Part shown: positions 27,471 through 36,351 of the stretch, piece after piece
Position numbering within the stretch: position 1 is the stretch's first letter
How the letters are laid out: the number at the start of each line of letters is the position of its first letter
NCBI GenBank assembly: GCA_021202925.1
Contig: JAJQCD010000006.1
Coordinates: forward strand, 1-58,430
Direction of reading: 5' to 3'
DNA: 58,430 nucleotides
Origin: Clostridiales bacterium
GTDB lineage: Bacteria; Bacillota; Clostridia; Lachnospirales; Lachnospiraceae
Program-made: the position numbers and the translations under genes
Notes under the pieces: generated by a model
What the model was told of the DNA's origin: nothing
Seen by the model: only the letters and a program-made list of their open reading frames with translations
Databases searched by the model: none

Positions 27471-30400
27471 TTAAATCGGATTGATCTTATAAATAAACCA
27501 GTTCTCCCCCTGCCGCGCATACAAATATCCATCTCCGGACTCGATTTTCGAATATGAATAATGCAGCAGCTTTTTCCCTGTGTAAAGATCATATACGCCC
27601 CACTTTCCACTGGTATCAGACATCACCGCGATCAGTCCGGTTCCAAGAGGAACCGTCCGCTCTCCCTGTAATTGCAACGAAAAGGTCTTGTCCTTCAGCA
27701 CCAGCGCCGTTAAACCATCTGTCACACAGGCATCGGTTGGTTTATTATCCAGATTTTCCGCCACAATGCCGTCCGGTCCTACCAGCATGTAGGACTCACC
27801 GCTTTTCGCGTAATAATATCCCATTCCAAGTGAAGTAAAACTGTTATCTGTAGACGCAAGGACATTTCCCTCCAGATCAATCAGCGCGTAAGCGCCATCT
27901 TCTGTCCGAATGCTGACAACTCCATATTCTTCACTGCTGATAGATCGATAGGCAATGGGCAACACCCGATTTCCATTCCTGTCTACAAGTCCGTATTTCT
28001 CATCTTTATATATTTCGATCAATCCGCTCGTACTCTCCATTAACGAAAGCGAAGAAGCAGAGCTAAATAAAAATGTCCCTTCGTCATCATACACCTCATA
28101 AGCATTCTCATCCTGCGTGATAAGGTATCCGTTTCCTACGTCCAGTGTCTTTTTCGCTTTCATTCGCACATTTCCGTCTGCATCATAGAGATTTGTCGTT
28201 CCATCCGCGTCGACAATCGTAAACCCGGATCCGCACGCCTTTCCCTCATGATTTGTGATTTCGTCGACGCCGACGAATTGTTTATTCTCAACGTCATAAA
28301 TTCTGGCATAGCCCGTATACATCGTTGAAGTGGTCGGAATGCCAAACACTGCATTTGGTTCCTCAATATCATCGCAATCCGGATAGCTTTCAGAACCGAT
28401 TCTGATCACGGGAAGTCTTTTCCCTTTGTAGAAAAAACACTCCGATATATCTGTCGTTGTTCCGGTTTCATATACCACCTTCAGATATCTCTTCGCGTCC
28501 TCCTGGTACATACTGTTTTTAAGCCATTCGATGTAAGCGGTTTCACAGGGAATCCGTTCCTCTCCCTCTCCCTCAATATTGACCAAGCCGACAGAATCCA
28601 GGTCGGGGTTCGATTGATTTACCAGAACATACCCGTTTCCCAATGACTGGATGATCTCATCATAACCGCGGGCGGAAAGGGATCCGCTCTCCGATACCAC
28701 ATGATATCCATCCTCGCGTTTTAACGTCAGAATTCCTTTTTTCACCTGCATGCCGTCCTGATCCGCAATCGTTCCGGTTTCCTCCAGCGTGTATCCCATA
28801 AATGTCGGATGTAGCACTGAGGATGCGGAAACCGATTTGGTTTCTGCTTCAGACTCTGCTTCTTGTATTACCGGTTGCGCAGAGAATACGACGGTTTCTG
28901 TTTCCATCTCCAGCCGGTAATCCGTCGGCCGTCTCTGGCTTAAAATGAGAACGCCCGAAATGACGATGACTGACGCGGACGCCGCCGCGATCTGCCGAAA
29001 CGCCAAAATCCTGTGATGCCGCTTTAAAGCGCTGTACGTTGTGGAAAGCATCGGCGCTGCAATGCGCAGCAGCGCATCTCTTTTTAAACGGGACAATACC
29101 TCCCTGCGATTCTTCCCTCTCGCATCCGCCGCCAGAACCATATCCGTTCCCTTTTGTCCCTGAAGCTGAGGCGGAAAAGACTCAGCCGGTTCGCCGCCGG
29201 TCAGCACAGCGAGAATCCGGGAGCGGTCATGATATTCCAGAAAAGTGTCGATTTCCAGTCTCACCCAGGATGACCTGGGCGTGTCCGGCGAACAAATCAC
29301 AATCAGCCATTCTGAATTCTTTAATACCGTCCGGATCTGTTCTCCAAAATCCGCGCAGCTCGACAGCTCTCCTTCATCCACAAATACATGCCGAAAAGGC
29401 CGGTTCCCTGTCCCCGTACTCATGATCTTCGGCGCGCGAAAATGTTCCAGCCTTTTTCGAAGCACCCTGGCAACCTCGCTGTCAATCGGCCCATGCTTAT
29501 AGCAAACAAACGCATCATACGCAGACAGTTCCAGATTATTCTGGCTCGGCTGCAGTGCGTTCAGGAAAGATCTGACGTCCTCAAGCATCTCATCCACCGA
29601 GTGATACCGTTCGAACGGATCGACTTTAAGTGCGCGAGCGATAATCGTCTGCATTCGTTCCTGTAAATGTGCCGGGCAATCAATCTTTCTTAATTTAAAC
29701 CGCGAGAGATACTTCCCTGTCTGGTTGCTTAACAGAGCATTCGCGCTGTATTTGCTTCCCGTCAGCAAGTACAGGATCAGACAGCCCACAGAGTAAAGAT
29801 CCGCCTCCGGCCCAAGTCGGAGCGAGCCGTCATTGTGCAAAAGAATCTCCGGAGCAGAAAACCCTTCTGTCGTGAATATCACGCGGTCGACAATGCGCTC
29901 TGTTTTCCCGTGTACCATTGCGCGAGCCGAGCCAAAATCAATCATCGTCACAAGGCTGCTCTCATCATCCAGCGCTCCCTTGATAAATACGTTTCCGTCC
30001 TGGATATCAAGGTGCAAAAAACCCGCCTCATGAATCTCACGCAGGGCAAACAGAATCTGCCGAATCACATGAAATGTCTGAAGCGGGGTAAATAATTGAT
30101 ATTCCTCCATATAAGAATGCAGAGAACGCCCTTTGGAGGCCAGTGATTCCATCACGGTAACTGTATTCCTGACCAGGGTCGGCTCCTGCCCTGGCACGGC
30201 GAGAATCAACTGCTCCGCCGATTCAAGCACCGGCAGAATCCGCGAGCCCGTCCGGTAAATCCACTGTGTAATCGCCTGCTCGTCAAGCTGCAGCCTTTTT
30301 ACACATGCCAGATAAAACGCATCCGCCTCGCTCCGGGTTTCCGGCACAATTTCCCCCTGCTCGTCTCGAATGAAACGATGTCCCAGCGACGACGGATAAC

Positions 30401-30584
30401 ACTCCTTCAGCGCATAGATCATTCCGTCACAGTCCAGCCTGTCGCCATACGTCACATATCGCTTTGCCGGATAGATCAGAGAACCGCCGCCGCGTCCGAT
30501 CGGATCGCCGGTGATTTCATACAGACTTCCACTGTCAAACTGCAGCTGCGTTCCTGTTTTCAGATATGTTCTTTTTTCTTCCAT
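27471..30584 (-). CDS. Ser/Thr kinase - TIR - transmembrane - WG-like repeat fusion
   Basis: A 1037-residue multidomain protein. Residues 15-345: protein kinase with GRGGGSLIYPA loop, ATP-binding Lys60 (YALKECYP), catalytic loop HLDIQDGN (D193, N198; the usual HRD Arg is Leu) and DFG (216-218), so probably active. Residues 355-475: a TIR domain starting YDAFVCYKHGPID, with CSPDTPRSSWVRLEIDTF, where Glu444 in WxxxE is the position of the catalytic Glu of NAD-cleaving TIRs. Residues 530-548: one membrane helix. Residues 590-1037: outside the cell, with repeats such as YGLVDRNGNRVLPIAYRSI and YALIDLEGNVLA resembling WG beta-propeller repeats. It lies between a PP2C phosphatase and an AbiE module. 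Function is inferred: a receptor kinase controlling a TIR effector. Confidence 0.82.
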   Translation of the reverse strand: MEEKRTYLKTGTQLQFDSGSLYEITGDPIGRGGGSLIYPAKRYVTYGDRLDCDGMIYALKECYPSSLGHRFIRDEQGEIVPETRSEADAFYLACVKRLQLDEQAITQWIYRTGSRILPVLESAEQLILAVPGQEPTLVRNTVTVMESLASKGRSLHSYMEEYQLFTPLQTFHVIRQILFALREIHEAGFLHLDIQDGNVFIKGALDDESSLVTMIDFGSARAMVHGKTERIVDRVIFTTEGFSAPEILLHNDGSLRLGPEADLYSVGCLILYLLTGSKYSANALLSNQTGKYLSRFKLRKIDCPAHLQERMQTIIARALKVDPFERYHSVDEMLEDVRSFLNALQPSQNNLELSAYDAFVCYKHGPIDSEVARVLRKRLEHFRAPKIMSTGTGNRPFRHVFVDEGELSSCADFGEQIRTVLKNSEWLIVICSPDTPRSSWVRLEIDTFLEYHDRSRILAVLTGGEPAESFPPQLQGQKGTDMVLAADARGKNRREVLSRLKRDALLRIAAPMLSTTYSALKRHHRILAFRQIAAASASVIVISGVLILSQRRPTDYRLEMETETVVFSAQPVIQEAESEAETKSVSASSVLHPTFMGYTLEETGTIADQDGMQVKKGILTLKREDGYHVVSESGSLSARGYDEIIQSLGNGYVLVNQSNPDLDSVGLVNIEGEGEERIPCETAYIEWLKNSMYQEDAKRYLKVVYETGTTTDISECFFYKGKRLPVIRIGSESYPDCDDIEEPNAVFGIPTTSTMYTGYARIYDVENKQFVGVDEITNHEGKACGSGFTIVDADGTTNLYDADGNVRMKAKKTLDVGNGYLITQDENAYEVYDDEGTFLFSSASSLSLMESTSGLIEIYKDEKYGLVDRNGNRVLPIAYRSISSEEYGVVSIRTEDGAYALIDLEGNVLASTDNSFTSLGMGYYYAKSGESYMLVGPDGIVAENLDNKPTDACVTDGLTALVLKDKTFSLQLQGERTVPLGTGLIAVMSDTSGKWGVYDLYTGKKLLHYSYSKIESGDGYLYARQGENWFIYKINPI
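27472..27499. repeat. 28-nt direct repeat, right copy
   Basis: Partner of 26525-26552, 947 bases away. It overlaps the last codons of the kinase-TIR gene, so one boundary of the AbiE module is right at that gene's stop codon. Confidence 0.75.
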
Positions 30585-30646
30585 ACTATTTCATACCCGC
30601 CCCAATTCTTTCGTTGGTACGATTATAGTATATTTATCTGCAAATG

Positions 30647-31396
30647 TTAAGAAGATTCTTCGCGATTTCCGTCAATCATTATGCAACTTGCGTCATCCAC
30701 AGCCACAAATTTCTCCATATATGTGCGGATATCCTCCGGATTTCGGGAGAGCAGGATTTCTCTCGCACGACGCTGGATATTTCTCCCCTTACAGATGCAG
30801 TCCGCTCCATCGGTCATCAGCAAAATCCGCCGGTAATTCTGAAGGTTGCCAAAATAAATCCTCAGGTGCGACAACGCCTGCGGCGAAGTGGTCAACCAGG
30901 TATACTGAGCGGAGACGCCGGTGTCGGGGGCGCTGATGATTTTCATCGTCCCATCCCGCAAAACCCCGATTCCGCAACCGCCTCCCAGATGCGCCAGCAC
31001 ATAATTGCCGGACTTTTTTTCCAGAGCAATCCCGAGCAACGTAGAGGAAAACGCATCCCTTCCCACGCCATATTGCTTTGCCAGCAAATCAATCCGCTCA
31101 CGGATTCTCCGGATGAATCCAAACTGAATTTCATCCGAATACGGATATTGCATCAATGAGGTAATCCCCGCCTTCTCCAGATAATTCGCTGCCACGAGAA
31201 GGCTTTCCCTGGCTCCAGTCAGGCTGTGCGACATGCCGCTCTGACCGTCCGCGACTCCGCAGAAGACAAAATCCGAATGGCTGCTTTCGTACACGTACAC
31301 CGCATCGTCTCCCGGCTCGCCCCGCATGAAATGTCTCTGCCCCACCCGGCTGACCATCGTCACCTCCACTTGCGGCAATTGTTTCGACCGATCCAT
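30647..31396 (-). CDS. PP2C-family Ser/Thr phosphatase
   Basis: A 249-residue soluble phosphatase. PP2C metal-binding motifs can be followed: GDDAVYVYE, FCGVADGQSG, RRILLMTDGADC and the final VDDASCIMID. Some positions differ from common PP2Cs (GQSG instead of GMGG). It starts behind GGGAGAG and lies 62 bases upstream of the kinase-TIR gene, so it is the likely partner that removes phosphates placed by that kinase, as PP2C/kinase pairs do elsewhere. Confidence 0.82.
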   Translation of the reverse strand: MDRSKQLPQVEVTMVSRVGQRHFMRGEPGDDAVYVYESSHSDFVFCGVADGQSGMSHSLTGARESLLVAANYLEKAGITSLMQYPYSDEIQFGFIRRIRERIDLLAKQYGVGRDAFSSTLLGIALEKKSGNYVLAHLGGGCGIGVLRDGTMKIISAPDTGVSAQYTWLTTSPQALSHLRIYFGNLQNYRRILLMTDGADCICKGRNIQRRAREILLSRNPEDIRTYMEKFVAVDDASCIMIDGNREESS

Positions 31397-31411
31397 ATTT
31401 CTCTCCCATCG

Positions 31412-33115
31412 TCAAAAGTCCGAATTCAGATAATCGCTGATATCCAGCGCATTCCCGTCCTCATCCTCCAGATACACGGAAATCTTTTTGTTTTTCGGGA
31501 TTTCACCAATCGTCGTGTTTTCGTCGACTCCGGTTCCCTGCCTGACGTAAATGGCATCTTTGCTCAATCCTTTATAGGTGGTTACATATCCGTTTCCATG
31601 ATCAATCATAACCACACCCGCCGATTTATCCACCTTCGTCACGATTCCTTCTGAATGAGCATAGACATGATTATAACGAATCGCGTCACTCTTCTTCCAC
31701 TTGAACTCCACATACGGATGGGAATTCTTGAATTTGGATGAAATTCGGGAAGACGCATCCGCCAGTATCCTGCCGTTAAAGTCGCGGGAATCGTTGGTCA
31801 CATATCCCGCCCCGTCATCCCTCGTTCCAAAATTGCCGTTGATCACAACCACCGTCGCGCTGCTCTCTGCCTGAACCTCAAATCTCTTCTCAATCACCGT
31901 ATCAATTTTTGACCCGATATGTGCGGATACATAATAGCGATATTTCCCTTCTTCCAGAGCAGAAAAGTCAAAGCCGCCCGCCAGTTCGGCCAGATCATAC
32001 GTATACGTATACGGCGTCACCTTTTCATATCCATAAGACGCACCTGTCTTTGTCGACTTCAATTCAACGATAATCTGTGTAATCGGATAGTTTGCCTGAA
32101 TCACGCCGTTCAACTGATAATTAGTTCCCTCGGTTACCATATCCGGAATTTCTTCATGATTCTCCAGGGAATATTCCAGCCGCTCCAGATATGCCATCTT
32201 AAAATAATCCTCAAACAGCTCCTTGGTCGTTCCGGACGCATCCGTCGCCTTTACCGTAAAGCAATATCCCGCTCCCGCCCACGTCAGACGGCTGGTGTCA
32301 AAATAGCTCAGATCCAAATCTTCCAGATTCACCGTTTTCCCACTGGTCGGATATTCCTTTGTATAATGCTTCTCTCCCAGATATGTAACTTTCAGGTCAA
32401 TTTCCACCGAGATGATCTCATAATTTGAGGTAATCGTCCCGGTTAATGGAATGGAACTCCCCACTTCATAGCTGCCGGAAATCGTCTCATGATTGGAGAT
32501 CGAAAGCTGCGAGCTTTCTGCGCGAACGCTTCCCGATCCATTTTCCTGCATTGAAGCATTTTCCGTCTTCTTCGCTGTCTCAGGCACAGAAGAAACCGCC
32601 GCGTTACCGACTGACGAGCTGTTTTTCTCTTTATTGCTACCGGTCGTCTCGCTCGTCTCATTTTTTGAAGCGTGGCTTCCGGATATGGTTGTAGCGGAAT
32701 TGCTGCTGACCACGGATGCTTTCTCTGCACCGGCATCCCATTTCCCGTTTTCATCCACCCAGTCATCTCCAACCCACTGACTCCTTGCCACGGCTCCATC
32801 GTCACGGAAGTAATACCAGCTTCCATTGATCTGGTTCCAGCCTGTGACCATGGCTCCACTCTCCGTACAATAATAAGTATTATCAATCCAACCGGTTCTC
32901 ATATATCCGTTTTCGTCAAAACAGTACCATGCATCTCCGGTGTGCTTCCAGGCATTCGCCGGATAGCTTCCATCCTCATTGTCATACCACCATCCCACCG
33001 AATCCTGTCTCCATCCGGCAAACGCGCTTCCTGTCCCGCCCAGCAAAAGAATGGCAGATACTCCCGCAATCATCCCGGCCTTTTTCCATTTCATTCTCAG
33101 AATACTTCTCTTCAT
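31412..33115 (-). CDS. Secreted wall-binding protein with degenerate M23-like end
   Basis: A 567-residue exported protein. Signal peptide (KKAGMIAGVSAILLLGGTGSAFAG), then cell-wall-binding repeats (GWWYDNEDGSYPANAWKHTG, AWYCFDENGYMRTGWI, SWYYFRDDG), a Ser/Thr/Asn-rich linker (about 135-215), two beta-rich domains, and a C-terminal region like an M23/LytM fold (VMIDHGNGYVTTYKGLS). The M23 zinc ligands HxxxD and HxH are not seen (KKISVYLED in place of HLHFEI), so it is probably a binding module. ATG 33115 has AGGAGGG seven bases upstream, and element copy A lies 54 bases before. It is the first gene of the unit with the PP2C and kinase-TIR genes. Confidence 0.78.
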   Translation of the reverse strand: MKRSILRMKWKKAGMIAGVSAILLLGGTGSAFAGWRQDSVGWWYDNEDGSYPANAWKHTGDAWYCFDENGYMRTGWIDNTYYCTESGAMVTGWNQINGSWYYFRDDGAVARSQWVGDDWVDENGKWDAGAEKASVVSSNSATTISGSHASKNETSETTGSNKEKNSSSVGNAAVSSVPETAKKTENASMQENGSGSVRAESSQLSISNHETISGSYEVGSSIPLTGTITSNYEIISVEIDLKVTYLGEKHYTKEYPTSGKTVNLEDLDLSYFDTSRLTWAGAGYCFTVKATDASGTTKELFEDYFKMAYLERLEYSLENHEEIPDMVTEGTNYQLNGVIQANYPITQIIVELKSTKTGASYGYEKVTPYTYTYDLAELAGGFDFSALEEGKYRYYVSAHIGSKIDTVIEKRFEVQAESSATVVVINGNFGTRDDGAGYVTNDSRDFNGRILADASSRISSKFKNSHPYVEFKWKKSDAIRYNHVYAHSEGIVTKVDKSAGVVMIDHGNGYVTTYKGLSKDAIYVRQGTGVDENTTIGEIPKNKKISVYLEDEDGNALDISDYLNSDF

Positions 33116-33143
33116 GACCAATCCCTCCTTGATTTCTGCGTTA

Positions 33144-33194
33144 AAAAATGTGGCAGAGTGTTTTTCATCTCTGAATACACTCTACCACATTTTT
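33144..33194. repeat. 17-bp inverted repeat overlapping element copy A
   Basis: Arms 33144-33160 and 33178-33194 match at 16 of 17 positions (AAAAATGTGG-AGAGTG) with a 17-base gap. The right arm is the -10-like half of the shared 44-nt element, so the same block faces itself. Copies B and C do not have the second arm. Confidence 0.75.
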
Positions 33195-33212
33195 CCGAGT
33201 CAAAGTTTTAAG
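33169..33212 (-). promoter_or_regulatory. Shared 44-nt promoter-like element, copy A
   Basis: Minus strand begins CTTAAAACTTTGACTC and contains ATGTGGTAGAGTG; see copies at 26439-26482 and 37068-37111. It precedes the wall-binding, PP2C and kinase-TIR genes. Confidence 0.65.
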
Positions 33213-33357
33213 GGAAAACGCAGGTTAAAAAACAGGTATTATTCCAAATCAGCTGCCGCACGGACGTGACGATAGACCATACAGAAATCAGAGACTTATC
33301 CCATAATTTTAAAAAACGCTCGAAGCCTGAGTTTATTGCTTGGTTTCGAATATTTCA
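33213..33357. other. Short gap between divergent units
   Basis: AT-rich sequence between element copy A (reading left) and the promoter of the second AbiE locus (reading right). No gene or clear structure is seen. Confidence 0.5.
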
Positions 33358-33419
33358 GGAAATTCAAATTTCCAAATTGTTGCAAAACTATTGTAATTAC
33401 TCCTGCTTTGAGTTAATAT
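33358..33419 (+). promoter_or_regulatory. Promoter and palindrome of the second AbiE locus
   Basis: TTGTAA (33391-33396), a 17-base spacer and TAATAT (33414-33419) form a usable promoter 20-odd bases before the abiEi start. Just upstream, GGAAATT-CA-AATTTCC (33358-33373) is a near-perfect palindrome that could be the AbiEi operator. Confidence 0.6.
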
Positions 33420-33441
33420 AAAAACAGATGGAGGGATTTCC

Positions 33442-34206
33442 ATGGATATTTATAAAGAATTAGTCGCCTTGCGCTGTTTCACCCATAGTGACATGGTTAA
33501 GATTGCAGGTTCGGAAAGCGCTGCACAGTGGCAGATAAAGAACTATCTTGACAAGGGATATATTGAAAGAGTGCGGCGCAGCTTGTATGCTGTTATCAGT
33601 ATGGAAACGGAGCAGCCAATACCGAGTCGATTTCAAATTGCATCCCGCATAGCGGATGATGCCTGCATATCTCACCATAGTGCGTTTGAATTTTACGGTT
33701 ATACCAATCAGGTATTTTATGATGTATATTTCACGACGAAAAAGAAAGTGCGTCCCTTTGACTACGATGGATTACACTATCAGCCTGTAATATGGCGGGG
33801 CGGCACAAACATTGTGGAAATGAATAACGGGGTGCGAGTAACGTCACTTGAACGGACTGTAATAGACAGCATAGCCGATTTCACAAGAATAGGAGGATTA
33901 GAAGAATTGCTTCGCTGCCTTATCCTGATACCCTCCCTTGATGAAAAAAGGTTACTCGAAGCACTAAAGATGCATGGCTTAGGACAGCTTTACCAGAAAG
34001 TGGGATATATCCTTGAAGCATATAAGAATGAACTGACATTATCGGATGCATTCTTTCATGAATGCATAACAAAGTCATCCGCAAGCAAAACTTATCTGTT
34101 CGATAAGCAGAAGGATTTTGTGTTTCATAAAAAGTGGTTATTGTATGCGCCTGCGGATCTGAAGAAACTTATTGATAAGGGAGTAGGTGATTATGACTGC
34201 ATTTGA
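33442..34206 (+). CDS. AbiEi-family antitoxin (type IV toxin-antitoxin), locus 2
   Basis: A 254-residue protein of the longer AbiEi-like type. The N-terminal winged helix (FTHSDMVKIAGSESAAQWQI, KNYLDKGYIERVRRSLYAV) is followed by ISHHSAFEFYGYTNQVFYDV and the conserved RVTSLERTVIDSI. GGAGGG lies before the ATG. It is unrelated in detail to locus 1 (different length and sequence), so the two loci were acquired separately or diverged long ago. It overlaps the toxin gene by 14 bases. Confidence 0.85.
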   Translation: MDIYKELVALRCFTHSDMVKIAGSESAAQWQIKNYLDKGYIERVRRSLYAVISMETEQPIPSRFQIASRIADDACISHHSAFEFYGYTNQVFYDVYFTTKKKVRPFDYDGLHYQPVIWRGGTNIVEMNNGVRVTSLERTVIDSIADFTRIGGLEELLRCLILIPSLDEKRLLEALKMHGLGQLYQKVGYILEAYKNELTLSDAFFHECITKSSASKTYLFDKQKDFVFHKKWLLYAPADLKKLIDKGVGDYDCI

Positions 34207-34624
34207 CCGTATATCACTTGGAAGACAGGCAAAGGAACTGGGATTTGTTAGAGATACTTTTGAAAAGGTGTGCAGGCTTGTCGATGTTCTGTCGTTCTTG
34301 GAAAGCGATACCTTGCTGTCAGACAGCCTTGCATTAAAGGGAGGTACGGCGATAAACCTGACAGTATTTTATTTACCGCGCCTGTCAGTGGACATAGACA
34401 TGGATTATTCCCGAAACGTACCGAGAGAAGTTATGCTGCGGGAACGGCTTCAGATAAACAGCCGTATTCAAAAATACATGGCTGCTTTAGGGTATAATCT
34501 TAGCCTAAAATCAAAACAGTATCACGCACTGGATTCTTTTGTGTATGAGTATGCTAATGCAGGCGGTATGAAAGATAATCTGAAGATAGAAAACGAAAAC
34601 GTATTTAGTTCCTCATACTGTTAA
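34193..34624 (+). pseudogene. AbiEii-family nucleotidyltransferase toxin, truncated
   Basis: A 143-residue product where intact relatives have roughly 250-300. The catalytic N-terminal half is present: LALKGGTAINL (GG at 50-51) and SVDIDMDYS (D67, D69), expected for nucleotide binding and metal. The family match ends at GGMKDNLKIE; then NENVFSSSYC and a stop follow, so the C-terminal half is gone. Whether the short form has activity is unknown; loss of the C-terminal helical domain makes it unlikely. The next gene begins about 100 bases later. Confidence 0.75.
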
Positions 34625-34729
34625 CCCAACGGGATTCGCAGTTTACACCCGATCTGTTTTATGGCATAATTTTCATAATGACATTATGATACCGTGAAAA
34701 ATAACCATCACACAGGAGGCTTACGCTTT

Positions 34730-36292
34730 ATGTTTGAGAATTATACAAGTGCAATGAACAACCGCTGTTTTGATTTCATTGATGACGGCCTCGCCGCAAT
34801 GTGGGACCAGATTGAAAACATGCCGGAATCCAGCACACCCCAAGGCTGGAGGCAGGTACTGGCCGATATATCGGCAGAATATACCCACTCCAGCCGCTTC
34901 GCCCTGATGCGGATTCTGTGCTGCCGGGCAACCGGCCTGTCTCTGAACAGCACACAGCTTCCGTCTGAATTTACGCTTCCGATATCCGGTCAGATTCATT
35001 CCTTCCACAATATCTCCATGCGTCACGCAGAAGTCCTGACACAAGAAGAGTTGGAGCAGTACCGGGATGCTTTTCTGGAAATCGCTTCCCTTCAGGAAGA
35101 CGCAGATCCTGACGTCAGTCAGCTTCTAATTGCCAGAGCCCTGCGGGACACCGATACGGCGTTTGCATTATCCATGGAACAGCTGAGTGAAGATCAGAAA
35201 AAGGACAGAAAACTCCTGAAACGGGAGAGCAGAACCCTCCTCTCCCGGGATGAGGCGCTCAGGCTTGGTCACATTCTCGACTTCTCTCTCAATGAAATGC
35301 AATGGTTCCTGCTGCGCGTTTTCGACTATGAAGACGGATTTCGCTACCATATCTCCGACGACCTGATCGAGGCCTATGGATTCCTGACCAAAGCCAGCTG
35401 GCAGTCCGTCTCCAGGCTTAAACTGAGCTATCATGAATTGTCCGCGCATATCCTTAAGCAAAGCCGCGACGACTATGCCACAGCCACCCGGAATATCGGC
35501 GCTTCGCTTCCCGGTCTTGCCATGTCCTGGGCCAGCCGCCCCGACGACCGCGACACTCTTTTTATGAACTGGATGATCAATCAGGCGCCTTATCTGGATC
35601 TGCCATCGAGGACCACCCTGCGGATTTACCGAAGTCTGGCCGTCTATACCTGTCAATTTCTGACCGAGGATCAGAAGATGCCGGACCCGGATCACTTCAT
35701 CCGCCTGATCAAACAGGAAATCTGCTGCCACAGCGAGGAAAGCGAACAGAAAATCCGTGAGTTCCTTTACGACGGGGATTCTGTCTCAAATCAGAAATGC
35801 AGCCAGGTCAGCTCCGCTCTGCTTGAAAAAAACAAAGCTTTGTTTACATCCGCACACGACGCGTCGAAAGCATGGCGCACGATCTCCGCGACAGACGACG
35901 GACGCCCCCGACTGATCATGGCGGGCCGCCCGGACGCCGGAAGGAATCGCGTAAAAAATCTTCTCATCGGCAAGGAAGATATCGAAAAAGGCGATATGCT
36001 TCATTTGCTCTGGTTTGCCTTCAATCTCTGCTGGCTCAAATACCCTCTGGCCACCGATGATCCCTCTGGCCTTTTTAACTGTCTCGCTGATTTTACAGAG
36101 ACCTGTGAGTTTGTCCTGGATCAGGCTCTCCTCCCGGCTTTTTATCCCCCGCACCTCATGGAACAGAGCATGATGCTCTCTATCGTGGCTTCCGTCGATG
36201 AATCCTGCGACACCGGCGTACCGGCGGATGCCTACGCGGAGATCTGCGAACTTCTGATCGTTCCGCGGAAAGGTCGGGGAAAAACTTCTTAA
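34730..36292 (+). CDS. Hypothetical protein, 520 aa
   Basis: I do not recognise this family. The protein is soluble and mostly helical, with no signal peptide or membrane segment. Notable stretches: LSRDEALRLGHILDFSLNEM followed by QWFLLRVFDYEDGF, which looks like a small helical regulatory or HTH-like motif near 190-225, and several Cys residues near 395-445. AGGAGG lies ten bases before ATG 34730; a GTG 12 codons earlier is less likely. It directly follows the truncated AbiEii gene and converges on the zinc-ribbon gene. Confidence 0.7.
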   Translation: MFENYTSAMNNRCFDFIDDGLAAMWDQIENMPESSTPQGWRQVLADISAEYTHSSRFALMRILCCRATGLSLNSTQLPSEFTLPISGQIHSFHNISMRHAEVLTQEELEQYRDAFLEIASLQEDADPDVSQLLIARALRDTDTAFALSMEQLSEDQKKDRKLLKRESRTLLSRDEALRLGHILDFSLNEMQWFLLRVFDYEDGFRYHISDDLIEAYGFLTKASWQSVSRLKLSYHELSAHILKQSRDDYATATRNIGASLPGLAMSWASRPDDRDTLFMNWMINQAPYLDLPSRTTLRIYRSLAVYTCQFLTEDQKMPDPDHFIRLIKQEICCHSEESEQKIREFLYDGDSVSNQKCSQVSSALLEKNKALFTSAHDASKAWRTISATDDGRPRLIMAGRPDAGRNRVKNLLIGKEDIEKGDMLHLLWFAFNLCWLKYPLATDDPSGLFNCLADFTETCEFVLDQALLPAFYPPHLMEQSMMLSIVASVDESCDTGVPADAYAEICELLIVPRKGRGKTS

Positions 36293-36307
36293 GAAAATAT
36301 GCAAAAG

Positions 36308-36351
36308 CAGCGTCATGCAGTATCCCTGTCCAGTCCGCCGCATGACGCTGC
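36308..36351 (-). terminator. Terminator of the zinc-ribbon gene
   Basis: GCAGCGTCATGC (36308-36319) pairs perfectly with GCATGACGCTGC (36340-36351). On the minus strand the hairpin is followed by TTTTGCATATTTTC. It lies between two convergent genes and may work for both, though the plus side lacks a T run. Confidence 0.7.
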
